This document shows positions 1-8,268 of a DNA stretch of 64,000 nt, in pieces; positions within the stretch are counted from its first letter, which is position 1, and each line of letters opens with the position of its first letter. The notes under the pieces were generated by a model. The model had not been told where the DNA came from. It ran no database searches and saw only the letters and a program-made list of their open reading frames with translations. The stretch is from Asanoa hainanensis (GTDB taxonomy: Bacteria; Actinomycetota; Actinomycetes; Mycobacteriales; Micromonosporaceae): positions 344,305 through 408,304 of the forward strand of contig NZ_FZPH01000007.1 of assembly GCF_900188485.1 (NCBI RefSeq), read 5' to 3'. Position numbers and translations under genes: made by a program.

Positions 1-2
1 GA

Positions 3-401
3 TTGCGCATCGCCGAGACCACCGACCTGGCCGAGTTCGTCGCGGCCTACGGCCGGGTCTCGGGCATCCCCGCCGACGCGACCGCGACGGCCATCGCCCG
101 CGAGCAGGCCTTCGCCGGCGACGGCACGGTGATCCGGCTGGCCGGCCGCTTCGACGACGGCCCGATCGCGGGCACGGCCGTAGCCTGGCTGAGCCACGGC
201 GTGCTCACCCTCTATTTCGTCGGCACCCAGCCCGAGCACCGCCGCCGCGGCGTCGGCGCCGCGATGACCGCCGCCGCGGTCGACCTGGCCCGCCGGCACG
301 GCATCAGCACGGTCGCGCTCACGTCGAGCGAGGCCGGCAAGGCGCTGTACGACCGCCTCGGCTTCCGTACGGTCGGCGTGTTCCAGCTCCTGTCGTTCTG
401 A
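3..401 (+). CDS. GNAT-family N-acetyltransferase (possibly 5'-truncated by the window edge)
   Basis: This is an acetyl-CoA-dependent N-acetyltransferase of unknown substrate. The acetyl-CoA pyrophosphate loop is visible as QPEHRRRGVGAAM around residues 77-89, followed by the typical helix and a C-terminal YDRLGFRTVG motif. The first in-frame start is a TTG two bases into the window. The 132-residue product is slightly short for GNAT, so the true start may lie outside the window. It reads toward the convergent pnkp gene with only about 10 bases between the stops. Family assignment is firm; substrate cannot be inferred. Confidence 0.8.
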   Translation: MRIAETTDLAEFVAAYGRVSGIPADATATAIAREQAFAGDGTVIRLAGRFDDGPIAGTAVAWLSHGVLTLYFVGTQPEHRRRGVGAAMTAAAVDLARRHGISTVALTSSEAGKALYDRLGFRTVGVFQLLSF

Positions 402-411
402 CCACCGTCGG

Positions 412-2961
412 TCAGAGTCGCGGGTCCACCGGCTCGGACTCCAGGGCGAGGATCCCGAAGACCAGCTCGTGTACGCGCCACAGGGGCTCGCCGGCAGCGA
501 GGCGGTCGAGTGCGCCCAGGCCGAGCATGTGCTCCCGCAACGCCAGGCTCCGCTTGCGGCCCAGGTTGCGGTCGCGCAGGCCCGCGAGGGTGTCCGGCGC
601 CGTGTAGTCGGGGCCGTAGATGATCCGCAGGTACTCGCGGCCCCGGCACTTCAGCCCCGGCTGGACCAGCCCGCCCCGGGCGGTGCGGACCAGGCCGTCG
701 GCGGGCTTGACCACCATGCCCTCGCCACCCGCGCCCGTCAGCTCCGACCACCACGCCTCGGCGGCCTCGGCGGTCGCCGGGTCGTCGAGGTCGACGTGCC
801 TGCGGGCCGTCGCCGTGAACAGCGTGCCGTCCGCGGCGACCAGCCGGTCGGCGACCGCCAGGTGCCAGCCGTTGTCCCTGGTGGCCAGGTTCGCGCCCTC
901 GGCGGCCAGGACCGCGAACGGCGCGACCGTCACCCCGGCCAGGTCGCTGGTCGGGCGCACGTAGCGCTGGTAGGCGGCGGTGAACAGGGCCGCGTTGGCG
1001 GCGCGGACCTGGGTGCGGTCGCGCAGCGCGGTGAGGTCCAAGCCGCGGTCGATCGCCGCCGACAGGACGTCCAGCGTCGCCGGCAACGCGGCACCGGCGG
1101 CGGCTCCCACGCTGGCGTACTGGCCGCGGATCAGCTCGCCGGCCTTGGCCGACCAGGGCAGGATCTCGCAGTCCAGGAGCAGCCAGTCGGTGTCGAGGTC
1201 GGCCCACAGGCCGGCATCGGAGATCGCGGACCGGACGCGGGCGAGCAGGTCGGCGGTGAGCGGCGGGCTGAAGAACGGCCGGCCGGTGCGGGTGTAGACG
1301 GCGCCGGTCTCGCCGTCGGTGACGCCGAATCGGCGCGCGGCCGCCGCCTCGTCGCGGCACACGAGCACGAGCGCGCGCGACCCCATGTGCTTCTCTTCGC
1401 AGATCAGCCGGGTCACGCCGGTGGCCCGGTAGCCCTCGAACGCCTCCCGCGGGTGCTCCAGGTAGCCGTCCGCCTTCGAGGTCGGCGCGGGTGCCATCGT
1501 CGGCGGCAGGTAGACCAGCCAGCGCGGGTCGATGGCGAACCGGCCCAGGACCTCCAGCGCGGCGGCCGCCTGGGGCGCCTCGATCGGGATGTGCCCGTAC
1601 GGCGTCTCGAGCTGGCGGCGGCCCGAGCCGGGCAGCACGTCGGCGACGTCGAGCAGGTCGCCGGGGCGTTCCCGCACCGCTGTCGGCAGCGGCCGGGCCG
1701 GCGCGTAGTGCTCGCGTTCGGCCGGCACGGCGACCAGCGTGCGTTCCGGGTAGCGCAGCGCGGTCAGCGCGCCACCGAACACGCAGCCGGTGTCGATGCA
1801 GATGGTGTTGTTGACCCACTGCGGGTCGACGGTCGGCGTGTGTCCATAGACGACGGTGGCGGGGCCGCGGTAGTCGTCGGCCCACGGGTAGCGCACCGGG
1901 AGGCCGTACTCGTCGGTCTCGCCGGTCGTGTCGCCGTAGAGGCAGAACGCCCGTACGCGGCCGGATGCCCGACCCTGGTATTCCTCCTTGATGCCCGCGT
2001 GCGCGACCGCGAGCTTGCCGCCGTCGAGGATGTAGTGGCTGACCAGTCCGTCGACGAACCGGGTGGCGTCGGCGACGAACTCGCCGTCCTCACCGTCGAG
2101 CTGCTCGAGGGTCTCGGCCAGGCCGTGGGAGACGGTGACCTGCTTGCCCCGGAGCTTGCGCAGCAGCTTGGCCTCGTGGTTGCCGTTCACGCACAGGGCA
2201 GTGCCGGCCCGCACCATGCCCATGACGAGGCGCAGCACGCCGGGGGAGTCAGGTCCGCGGTCGACGAGGTCGCCGACGAAGACGGCTGTGCGCCCTTCGG
2301 GGTGCTCGGCGCCGACCGGCCGACCGGCCTCGTCGCGGCGGAGAGTCCAGCCGAGGCGGGTCAGCAGCGTTTCGAGCTCGGACCGGCAACCGTGCACGTC
2401 GCCGATCACGTCGAACGGCCCGGTCAGCTCGCGGCGGTCGGTGTAGAGCGGCTGCAGCCGGATCGTGGCGGCCTCGATCTCCTCGCGGCCGCGCAGCACG
2501 TGCACGGTGCGGAAGCCCTCCCGGTTGAGCCGTTTGAGGGTCCGGCGCAGGTCGCGGGACTGGCGGGCGAGGACCGCACGGCCGAAGGACCGGTCCGGGC
2601 GGGCTTCGGTGCGGGCCCAGGCCTCGTCCTCGGGCAGGTCGAGCACGATGGCCGCGGGCAGCACGTCGTGGGCGCGGGCCAACGCGACGAGCGAGGAGCG
2701 GGCGTGCTCCTGGACGTGGGTGGCGTCGACCACCGTGAGCCGGCCGGCCGCGAGCCGCTTGCCGGCCACGTAGTAGAGCGCGTCGAAGGCCGCCGCCGAT
2801 GCGGACTGGTCGGTCTCGTCGTCGGCGACCATCGCACGGAACGCGTCGGACGAGAGCACCTGGCTCGGCGCGAAGTGGCGCCCGGCGAAGGTGGACTTCC
2901 CGGCACCGGAGATTCCGACCAGGGCCACGAGGCTCAGGGCGGGTACGGGCAATTCGGTCAT
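412..2961 (-). CDS. pnkp: Polynucleotide kinase-phosphatase Pnkp (bacterial RNA repair)
   Basis: This enzyme heals and primes broken RNA ends in the bacterial Pnkp/Hen1 RNA-repair system. It has three catalytic modules, all visible. An N-terminal 5'-kinase has P-loop GISGAGKST at residues 16-24. A central metallophosphoesterase shows GDVHG near 187, GDLVDRG near 230 and GNHE near 260. A C-terminal ligase-like adenylyltransferase has EEKHMGSRA with the nucleotidyl-lysine near residue 524. The 849-residue length matches the known Clostridium thermocellum enzyme (about 870). I chose the ATG at 2961 because it overlaps the hen1 stop as ATGA and immediately precedes the kinase fold. Longer in-frame extension into hen1 is spurious. 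Translation is probably coupled to hen1. Confidence 0.93.
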   Translation of the reverse strand: MTELPVPALSLVALVGISGAGKSTFAGRHFAPSQVLSSDAFRAMVADDETDQSASAAAFDALYYVAGKRLAAGRLTVVDATHVQEHARSSLVALARAHDVLPAAIVLDLPEDEAWARTEARPDRSFGRAVLARQSRDLRRTLKRLNREGFRTVHVLRGREEIEAATIRLQPLYTDRRELTGPFDVIGDVHGCRSELETLLTRLGWTLRRDEAGRPVGAEHPEGRTAVFVGDLVDRGPDSPGVLRLVMGMVRAGTALCVNGNHEAKLLRKLRGKQVTVSHGLAETLEQLDGEDGEFVADATRFVDGLVSHYILDGGKLAVAHAGIKEEYQGRASGRVRAFCLYGDTTGETDEYGLPVRYPWADDYRGPATVVYGHTPTVDPQWVNNTICIDTGCVFGGALTALRYPERTLVAVPAEREHYAPARPLPTAVRERPGDLLDVADVLPGSGRRQLETPYGHIPIEAPQAAAALEVLGRFAIDPRWLVYLPPTMAPAPTSKADGYLEHPREAFEGYRATGVTRLICEEKHMGSRALVLVCRDEAAAARRFGVTDGETGAVYTRTGRPFFSPPLTADLLARVRSAISDAGLWADLDTDWLLLDCEILPWSAKAGELIRGQYASVGAAAGAALPATLDVLSAAIDRGLDLTALRDRTQVRAANAALFTAAYQRYVRPTSDLAGVTVAPFAVLAAEGANLATRDNGWHLAVADRLVAADGTLFTATARRHVDLDDPATAEAAEAWWSELTGAGGEGMVVKPADGLVRTARGGLVQPGLKCRGREYLRIIYGPDYTAPDTLAGLRDRNLGRKRSLALREHMLGLGALDRLAAGEPLWRVHELVFGILALESEPVDPRL

Positions 2962-4361
2962 GCGACGCCTCCGGCGGCGGTGAAGACGGCCAGCTGGGTC
3001 GGTGCGCCCAGGTCGGCATCGGCCGGACCGACACCCTCGATCGAGACGGTGTAGCCGTGGGCCGCCGCCACCCCCGCCGCCCAGTCGGCGAACTGGGCCC
3101 GGGTCCATTCGAACCGGTGGTCGGTGTGGCGCATCGCTCCGGCCAGTCCCGCGTACAGGGAGTTGTATTCGGCGTTGGGCGTCGTGATGATCACCGTGCC
3201 GGGTCGGGCGGCGCCGAAGACGGAGCGCGCGAGGGCCGGCAGGCGGGACTCGTCGACGTGCTCGATCACCTCCATCAGCACGGCCGCGTCGTATCCGCCG
3301 AGCCGGGCATCGCGGTAGGTCAGCGCTGACTGCACCAGCTTGATCCGCTGCGTGTCCCGTTCGGCGATGGCACCGGGTCGGTCGAGCCGGAGCCGCCGGG
3401 CCGCCACGGCCAACGCCCGTGGCGCGATGTCGACGCCGACGATCTCGGTGAAGCGTCGGTCAGCCATCAGGTCGGCGAGCAGCGCTCCGGGACCACAGCC
3501 GAGGTCGAGCACCCGCTGCGCGCCCGAGTCACGCAGGGCCCGCAGCACCGCGGTGCGACGGACTTCGGCGAGCGCCGGGGCGTCCTCGTCGGCGTCCTCG
3601 CGCGGTGCGTCCTCGACGCTGTCCGCGACCACCAGGTCGTCGGACTCCGCGAGCCGTTCGAGCGTGGGCTCGGACAGCGCGCGGCTGTGCGCGAGGTAGC
3701 GCCGCACGATGAGCTCGCGCTCCGGGTGGGCGGCCAGCCAGCCCTCACCGGCCCGGACGAGCTTGTCCATCTCGTCGGTCGACACCCAGTAGTGCTTGGC
3801 GTCGTCGAGCACGGGCAGCAGGACGTACAGGTGGTGGAGCGTGTCCGCGAGCCGCAGCGTGCCGTCGAGGCGAAGGTCGACGTAGGGGCTCGCGCCCCAT
3901 TCCGGATGTCCGGCGTCCAGCGGGATGGCGGTTGCGGTGACGTCGTAGCCGAGCGGCGCGAACAGGCGGTCGGCCAGGTCGGCACCGCCCCGGCACCGCA
4001 GCACCGGGATCCGGATCTCCAACGGGATCGCGGTCGCGGCCAACTCGGGGCGCTCCTTCGACCGGCCCGTCATCGCGGTGCGGAACGCCTTGTTGAGGGC
4101 GGCCGACAACAGGCTCGACGCCGCGTACGGCCGGTCGTTGACGAAGCGCCCCAGCGTGAAGCCGTCCGGCGCGGCACGCCGGTCCGGGGCCGCCACCTCG
4201 AGCACCAGCGCGGCCGTGCAGCGCTCCTCGCCGGCCTCGGGGAAGCACACGAACGCGCGCCCGGTCGGCAGGTCGAGCTCGTGCACCCGGTCGGGGTGCT
4301 TCATGAGCAGATAGCCGAGGTCGGTCGCGGGCCGGTGGGTGGTCCCGATGGTCAGCAGCAC
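2958..4361 (-). CDS. hen1: 3'-terminal RNA ribose 2'-O-methyltransferase Hen1
   Basis: Bacterial Hen1 2'-O-methylates the 3' end at the break before Pnkp reseals RNA, protecting it from repeated cleavage. The 467-residue protein has the Hen1-specific N-terminal domain (residues 1 to about 240, beginning LLTIGTTHRPATDL). A SAM-dependent methyltransferase domain follows, with motif VLDLGCGPGALL and the metal-site segment EVIEHVDESRL. The GTG start at 4361 has an AGGA about nine bases upstream. Its stop overlaps the pnkp start by four bases, the usual operon arrangement of this RNA repair pair. The FAD-enzyme gene lies 33 bp upstream on the same strand and may be cotranscribed. Confidence 0.93.
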   Translation of the reverse strand: MLLTIGTTHRPATDLGYLLMKHPDRVHELDLPTGRAFVCFPEAGEERCTAALVLEVAAPDRRAAPDGFTLGRFVNDRPYAASSLLSAALNKAFRTAMTGRSKERPELAATAIPLEIRIPVLRCRGGADLADRLFAPLGYDVTATAIPLDAGHPEWGASPYVDLRLDGTLRLADTLHHLYVLLPVLDDAKHYWVSTDEMDKLVRAGEGWLAAHPERELIVRRYLAHSRALSEPTLERLAESDDLVVADSVEDAPREDADEDAPALAEVRRTAVLRALRDSGAQRVLDLGCGPGALLADLMADRRFTEIVGVDIAPRALAVAARRLRLDRPGAIAERDTQRIKLVQSALTYRDARLGGYDAAVLMEVIEHVDESRLPALARSVFGAARPGTVIITTPNAEYNSLYAGLAGAMRHTDHRFEWTRAQFADWAAGVAAAHGYTVSIEGVGPADADLGAPTQLAVFTAAGGVA

Positions 4362-4394
4362 GCCGCCATCCTGCCAGCGCCCCCGAGATGATCT

Positions 4395-5915
4395 CTACGA
4401 TTTTTGTCTGGCCAGCAGCCCGCTCGGTGCGACCGACAGCACGGGTGCCGGGCGGGCGGCGTGCCTCTCGAGGATCGCGTTCGCGGCGAGCAGGGCCGAG
4501 GAGGCGGCGCGTTCCATCAATGCGCACGGGAAGGGCATGCGAACCCAGTCGCCGGCGAGGTAGAGGCCGCCGAGGTCCGTGCGCACAGCTGGGCGGGTCG
4601 CGTCGCTTCCGAGGTCGAACGCGGGAGCGTCGTGCCCGACCCGGTGGTCGCTGTCGACGATCGCTAGGTCGCGCACCTCCGGCCAGATCGTGGTGAGCTC
4701 CGTGCGCATCCGATCAGCGATCTCCGAGGCGTCGACCCCGGCGGGGGCCGCGTACGCGTGCAGCTCCAGAACGCTTCCGCCCGTCCGGGCCGCCCACTGA
4801 CCCGATTCCCGCTCGGCCCGGTGGTACAGCGTGACGGAGTCGAGCGTTGCCTCCCCGGAGATGCTGGTGAACGGCGCGCGGTCGGCTGCCACGTCGCCGT
4901 CCAGCCAGATCCGGTCGACCGCGTACGGCGCGGCGGTGCGCAGCGCGGCGACGCGCGCGGCGAACAGCGGGCTGGTGCGCACGACGTCGGGCGACGCGGC
5001 GACGATCTCGCGCGCCGCTGCGGGGTCGACCGCGAGCACGACGTGCTCGGCCGCGATCCGTGCGCCGCCGACGAGGCAGACCTTCCAACCGGGTTCGAGG
5101 TGGTCGACCGGTGCGGCGGTGCGCACGTCGGCGCCGAGGGCGGTCAGCCGGGCCGCCAGCGGTGCCCAGATCGCGGCCTCGTAGTCGCTGTCGGGAGCGT
5201 CCATGTCCAGTCCTTCGGGGTTGCGAAGGAAGTAGAAATGGAACTGCATGATCATTTCTGCGGCCGACATCTCCGCCTGATGGTTGAAGAACGAGTGGGC
5301 GAAGACGTCGAACAGCATCGCGCGGGCCCGCTCCGGCAGGCCGAGGCTGTCGAGGAAGGCCGCCGCCGACATCGCGTCGAAGCGGCGGTACGTCTCGCCG
5401 CGGGCGAACGCGAGCAGCGGCAGGGCGGCCCGGCTGTCCATCCGGCGCAGCTCCCGCCACTTCAGGCTCGGCGACCGGACGAGCAGCGACAGCAGGTTGA
5501 CCGGCGGGATGCCGAACAGCCCGGTGAAGTCCTCCTCGGGCCACTGCCGGGAGACGACGGGATAGCGGCCGAGCGGTCGCAGGAACGCCAACTCCGGGTC
5601 GATGCGGCGCAGCACGTTCCGCCAGTTGTAGTACTGCCGGAAGAAGCCGTGAAAGCCGTGCTCGACCACCTGCGTCTCACCGTCGCGGAGCTTCTTCGGC
5701 CAGGTGGTGAGGCGACCACCGAGTCGGGGGCCGCGTTCGAGCAGCGTCACCGCCAGGCCACGCTCGGCCAGCGTCAGCGCCGCGGTGACGCCGGCTATCC
5801 CGCCTCCGATGACCACCACGCTGGCGCGGCGGTCGACGGAATGCCCCAGCCGGGTGTGGTTGGCGTCGAAGCGCCGGGGAGCGTTGCCGGTGATCCGGCG
5901 TAACAGTGTTGCCAT
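4395..5915 (-). CDS. FAD-dependent oxidoreductase of the phytoene-desaturase/amine-oxidase superfamily
   Basis: The N-terminus holds a Rossmann FAD motif, VVVIGGGIAGVTAALTLAERG, starting near residue 32, followed by LLERGPRLGGR. Near the C-terminus, LYLAGDWVRMPFPCALMERAA is the second FAD contact typical of carotenoid and hydroxysqualene desaturases. The middle part (HGFHGFFRQYYNWRN) resembles carotene ring desaturases (CrtU-like) lacking a Rieske domain, but the substrate is not certain. The 506-residue product starts at the ATG at 5915, which has AGGGGAG upstream. A 35-residue N-terminal extension is possible but has no Shine-Dalgarno. No other carotenoid genes are nearby, so a carotenoid role is only inference. 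Confidence 0.75.
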   Translation of the reverse strand: MATLLRRITGNAPRRFDANHTRLGHSVDRRASVVVIGGGIAGVTAALTLAERGLAVTLLERGPRLGGRLTTWPKKLRDGETQVVEHGFHGFFRQYYNWRNVLRRIDPELAFLRPLGRYPVVSRQWPEEDFTGLFGIPPVNLLSLLVRSPSLKWRELRRMDSRAALPLLAFARGETYRRFDAMSAAAFLDSLGLPERARAMLFDVFAHSFFNHQAEMSAAEMIMQFHFYFLRNPEGLDMDAPDSDYEAAIWAPLAARLTALGADVRTAAPVDHLEPGWKVCLVGGARIAAEHVVLAVDPAAAREIVAASPDVVRTSPLFAARVAALRTAAPYAVDRIWLDGDVAADRAPFTSISGEATLDSVTLYHRAERESGQWAARTGGSVLELHAYAAPAGVDASEIADRMRTELTTIWPEVRDLAIVDSDHRVGHDAPAFDLGSDATRPAVRTDLGGLYLAGDWVRMPFPCALMERAASSALLAANAILERHAARPAPVLSVAPSGLLARQKS

Positions 5916-6021
5916 GCGGCTGACTCCCCTGGTCGCGGGTCCCGTCACCGAGACTGCCACGTTGCCGGCCGCCGTGCAGCGGATGTCAGCCCCGGAGGGC
6001 CTCCGGATTAAGTGCGACAAA

Positions 6022-6630
6022 TCAACCAGAAATTGTCCGGCGATCGAAGTGCCGCTGTGCCGCCGGCACGGTGACGAGTACCACGACCACGAACACGGCC
6101 AGCGTCGCGATGATCGTGCCCGCGATCTGCGAGGCGAGCAGGATGTCGTGAGCCGTCGTGCTCTCGAGATAGAGGGCCTCGTCGAACGGCGAGTCGGTCC
6201 AGAAGTGCGCCTGGGGAGACTCGGATCCGGAGAGTGCCAGGACCAGCGCGCCGGAGGCCATGCCGCTCGCGCACGACTCGACGCCGATCAGGAGATGCAT
6301 CCCGGCGACCACGAAGACGAGCGTCCGGGCCCGGCTGCTGCCGCGGCGGATCGGCCACGCGGTGGCGGCGAGGCAGATCGCGGCGGCGACGAGCAGGCCG
6401 GCCACGATGGCGGCCGTGCCGACGTTCACGGTCCGTTCGGCGCGGACCTCGTCCGGGTCGCTGGGCAGCACGTCCGCCACGTACGTGATCCGCTCGTCGA
6501 ACTCGACCGCCAACGCCACGGCCACCGCCGCGAGGGCAAGCAGCAGGACCACGGCGGTGAGCTGCAACCAGAACGCGACAGTCACCGGCTTCGGCCGAGC
6601 CGGCCGGTGCTGAGCGGCTAGGTTCCGCAT
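6022..6630 (-). CDS. Four-span membrane protein of unknown function
   Basis: This 202-residue protein has four predicted transmembrane segments, near residues 17-42, 70-92, 103-130 and 160-188. An acidic extracytoplasmic loop (about 43-68) follows the first span. No family is recognised and no catalytic motif is visible. Its ATG overlaps the end of the upstream FtsX-ectodomain gene by 13 bases, so the two are almost certainly cotranscribed and may form a membrane pair. Confidence 0.65.
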   Translation of the reverse strand: MRNLAAQHRPARPKPVTVAFWLQLTAVVLLLALAAVAVALAVEFDERITYVADVLPSDPDEVRAERTVNVGTAAIVAGLLVAAAICLAATAWPIRRGSSRARTLVFVVAGMHLLIGVESCASGMASGALVLALSGSESPQAHFWTDSPFDEALYLESTTAHDILLASQIAGTIIATLAVFVVVVLVTVPAAQRHFDRRTISG

Positions 6631-7142
6631 TCGATTTTCGCGGCGGGTCGGTCGCCGCTCTCCGGCATCGGTCGGCCCACGAAGAAGGTCTCGACGCCAG
6701 CGAGTGCGGGGATCGGGCGGATTTCGGCGCAGGTCAGGTTACGGCGGGTGATGGTCGTGTTGAACGACTCCGGGAGGTTCTCCGCGGTCATCTGCTCAAG
6801 GGTCTCCGGGTAGTCGCGAAACATCTCCTGCGCATCGGCGGCCGCTTCTTCCTTGGTCTTGAAGGTGACCGCTTCGATCGGAGCAAGAGCTTCCAGCGCG
6901 GCGCGTACGGCGTCCTTCTCTGCCTGGGTCGCGTCCTTCTTCATATAGACAGAGATCTTGTACTCCTCCTTGCCCGGGCGGCCGACGAGATAGCCCGCCC
7001 CGAACGCCGAGCCGGTCACCAGGCCGAGGGCGACCGCGGCGGCCAGGATCCACAGGATGGTGCGGCCGCGCCGCGACTTCACGGCCGGCGCCGTGTCGGT
7101 GTCGGTCGCGGTCGGCGGCGGCGCCGGCTCTGGGTTGGTCAC
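6618..7142 (-). CDS. Single-span protein with FtsX-like extracellular domain
   Basis: A short proline-rich cytoplasmic N-terminus precedes one membrane span (about residues 27-50). The extracytoplasmic domain contains ISVYMKKDATQAEKDAV and a FKTKEEAAADAQEMF segment, followed by LPESF. This is the pattern of the ectodomain of FtsX, which activates peptidoglycan hydrolases in the FtsEX complex. The permease part of FtsX is absent, so this is a free-standing ectodomain. I chose the GTG at 7142 because a TATAAC box ends seven bases before it, suggesting leaderless translation. A GTG at 7184 would add 14 residues. The function as a hydrolase-regulating membrane protein is inference from the domain. 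Confidence 0.7.
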   Translation of the reverse strand: MTNPEPAPPPTATDTDTAPAVKSRRGRTILWILAAAVALGLVTGSAFGAGYLVGRPGKEEYKISVYMKKDATQAEKDAVRAALEALAPIEAVTFKTKEEAAADAQEMFRDYPETLEQMTAENLPESFNTTITRRNLTCAEIRPIPALAGVETFFVGRPMPESGDRPAAKIECGT

Positions 7143-7149
7143 GCCGGAA

Positions 7150-7155
7150 GTTATA
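7150..7155 (-). promoter_or_regulatory. Candidate -10 box for a leaderless transcript
   Basis: On the minus strand TATAAC is followed by seven bases and then the GTG of the FtsX-ectodomain gene. This is the spacing expected when transcription begins on the start codon. The last base deviates from the TANNNT pattern and no clear -35 box is seen. Confidence 0.35.
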
Positions 7156-7267
7156 CGCGAACGCTCATGTTTCCGCTGACCCACGAACGGTGGCGTTCGA
7201 CGAGGTCGGTATCTGGCGCCACTGCGGCCCGCTCCGCAGGGGCAAACCCACCACCGAGGAGAGTCAG

Positions 7268-7855
7268 ATGGGCATCAAGCGACAACTCGCGATCGGCGCC
7301 GGAGTGCTGGCGTCCCTGCTGCTGGCGCCGACCGCCGCGCACGCGGCGCCGGCCGGCAAGCACTGCGTGGTCAGCGCCTCTACCGGGGCGGCGATGGTCT
7401 GCTACTCGTCGTTCCGGACGGCGATCTCGAACGCGAGTGGCGGCCGGGTCACCGACGCACCCGCCGACGCGAAGGTGGCGCTCAACGACCAGAAGTTCGC
7501 CAAGAAGCTCGACGATCTCCCGTCGGCCCGGTCGAACGCGCCGACGGCCGCCGCAGCGAGCAACATCATCATCAGCATCGAGTACACGGGCGAGGACTTC
7601 GGTGGTAGCTCCCTGACCGTCACCGGCACGCACGCCTGCGACAACGCCCTCAGCCCGGTCGAGTTCACGCTGGCCAGCATGCCGTCCGGGTGGAACGACG
7701 ACATCGAGTCGTTCCGCGCCTTCGCCAACTGCGCCGCCAAACACTTCCTGCACATCGGCGCGACCGGGCCGTTCAACGACAACGCCTTCTTCTTCTCGCG
7801 TACCGAGTTCGAGAGCTGGCTCGACGACGAGGTCAGCTCCATCGCCTGGACCTGA
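7268..7855 (+). CDS. Secreted beta/gamma-crystallin-like (peptidase inhibitor I36-like) protein
   Basis: The 195-residue product starts at an ATG with GAGGAGAG upstream. It has a classical signal peptide ending AHA-AP near residue 25. The mature part contains YTGEDFGGSSLTVTG and a later SGWNDDIESFRAF segment, the two Greek-key-like motifs of actinobacterial secreted gamma-crystallin or inhibitor-I36-like proteins. Cysteines at the start, middle and end of the domain suggest disulfides. It stands alone between a divergent membrane gene pair and a strong hairpin at 7863-7901. The molecular target is unknown. Confidence 0.7.
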   Translation: MGIKRQLAIGAGVLASLLLAPTAAHAAPAGKHCVVSASTGAAMVCYSSFRTAISNASGGRVTDAPADAKVALNDQKFAKKLDDLPSARSNAPTAAAASNIIISIEYTGEDFGGSSLTVTGTHACDNALSPVEFTLASMPSGWNDDIESFRAFANCAAKHFLHIGATGPFNDNAFFFSRTEFESWLDDEVSSIAWT

Positions 7856-7862
7856 CGACCGC

Positions 7863-7901
7863 CACGGTGCGGACCCCGCGAGCCGCGGGGTCCGCACCGT
7901 G
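7863..7901. terminator. 18-bp perfect hairpin after the crystallin-like gene
   Basis: Two perfectly complementary 18-base arms (7863-7880 and 7884-7901) flank an AGC loop just eight bases after the stop codon. There is no T-run, as is common for actinomycete terminators. Confidence 0.75.
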
Positions 7902-7960
7902 CGCTGACCTCGGCAAACCTCGCACAGAACACCGCCCGGCCGTGGCATGCTGAGGTGATC

Positions 7961-8263
7961 ATGGCTGAGACGAGTCCGCGAGATGCCTGCTGCGGCGAAG
8001 GCGGGTCCTGGTCCCCGAGACCCGGCAGCCCCGTCGCCGCCTCCTGCATGCTGTGCCGGCGCTCTCCCACCTACTGGCGAGGCGCGTCCGTCGACACCGA
8101 CCGGCTCACGGCCCGGCTGTCCGGGATCGCCCGCGACCCCGACTGGCCCGATGCCCTGCGCGCCGAGGCCCGGGCCGCCGCGGCCGAGGGCCTGGCCGTC
8201 GACGACCTCACCGACAGCGCCATCATCACGGCCCTCAACGCGCGGATCGTCGCGCGCGGCTGA
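7961..8263 (+). CDS. Small cysteine-containing protein of unknown function
   Basis: This 100-residue protein is not recognised. The N-terminal 40 residues hold four cysteines (a CCGEGG motif and a later CMLC pair), which could bind a metal. The remainder is an alanine/arginine-rich helical segment. The ATG at 7961 follows a GAGGTGAT sequence; an in-frame GTG two codons earlier is an alternative start. It is convergent with the GH43 gene, with only five bases between stops. Coding preference looks genuine, but no function is proposed. Confidence 0.5.
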   Translation: MAETSPRDACCGEGGSWSPRPGSPVAASCMLCRRSPTYWRGASVDTDRLTARLSGIARDPDWPDALRAEARAAAAEGLAVDDLTDSAIITALNARIVARG

Positions 8264-8268
8264 CGCCC

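Noticed and set aside
469..3054. Long plus-strand open frame opposite pnkp
   Set aside because: High-GC shadow of the Pnkp gene with no recognisable motif; Pnkp on the minus strand has all its catalytic signatures.
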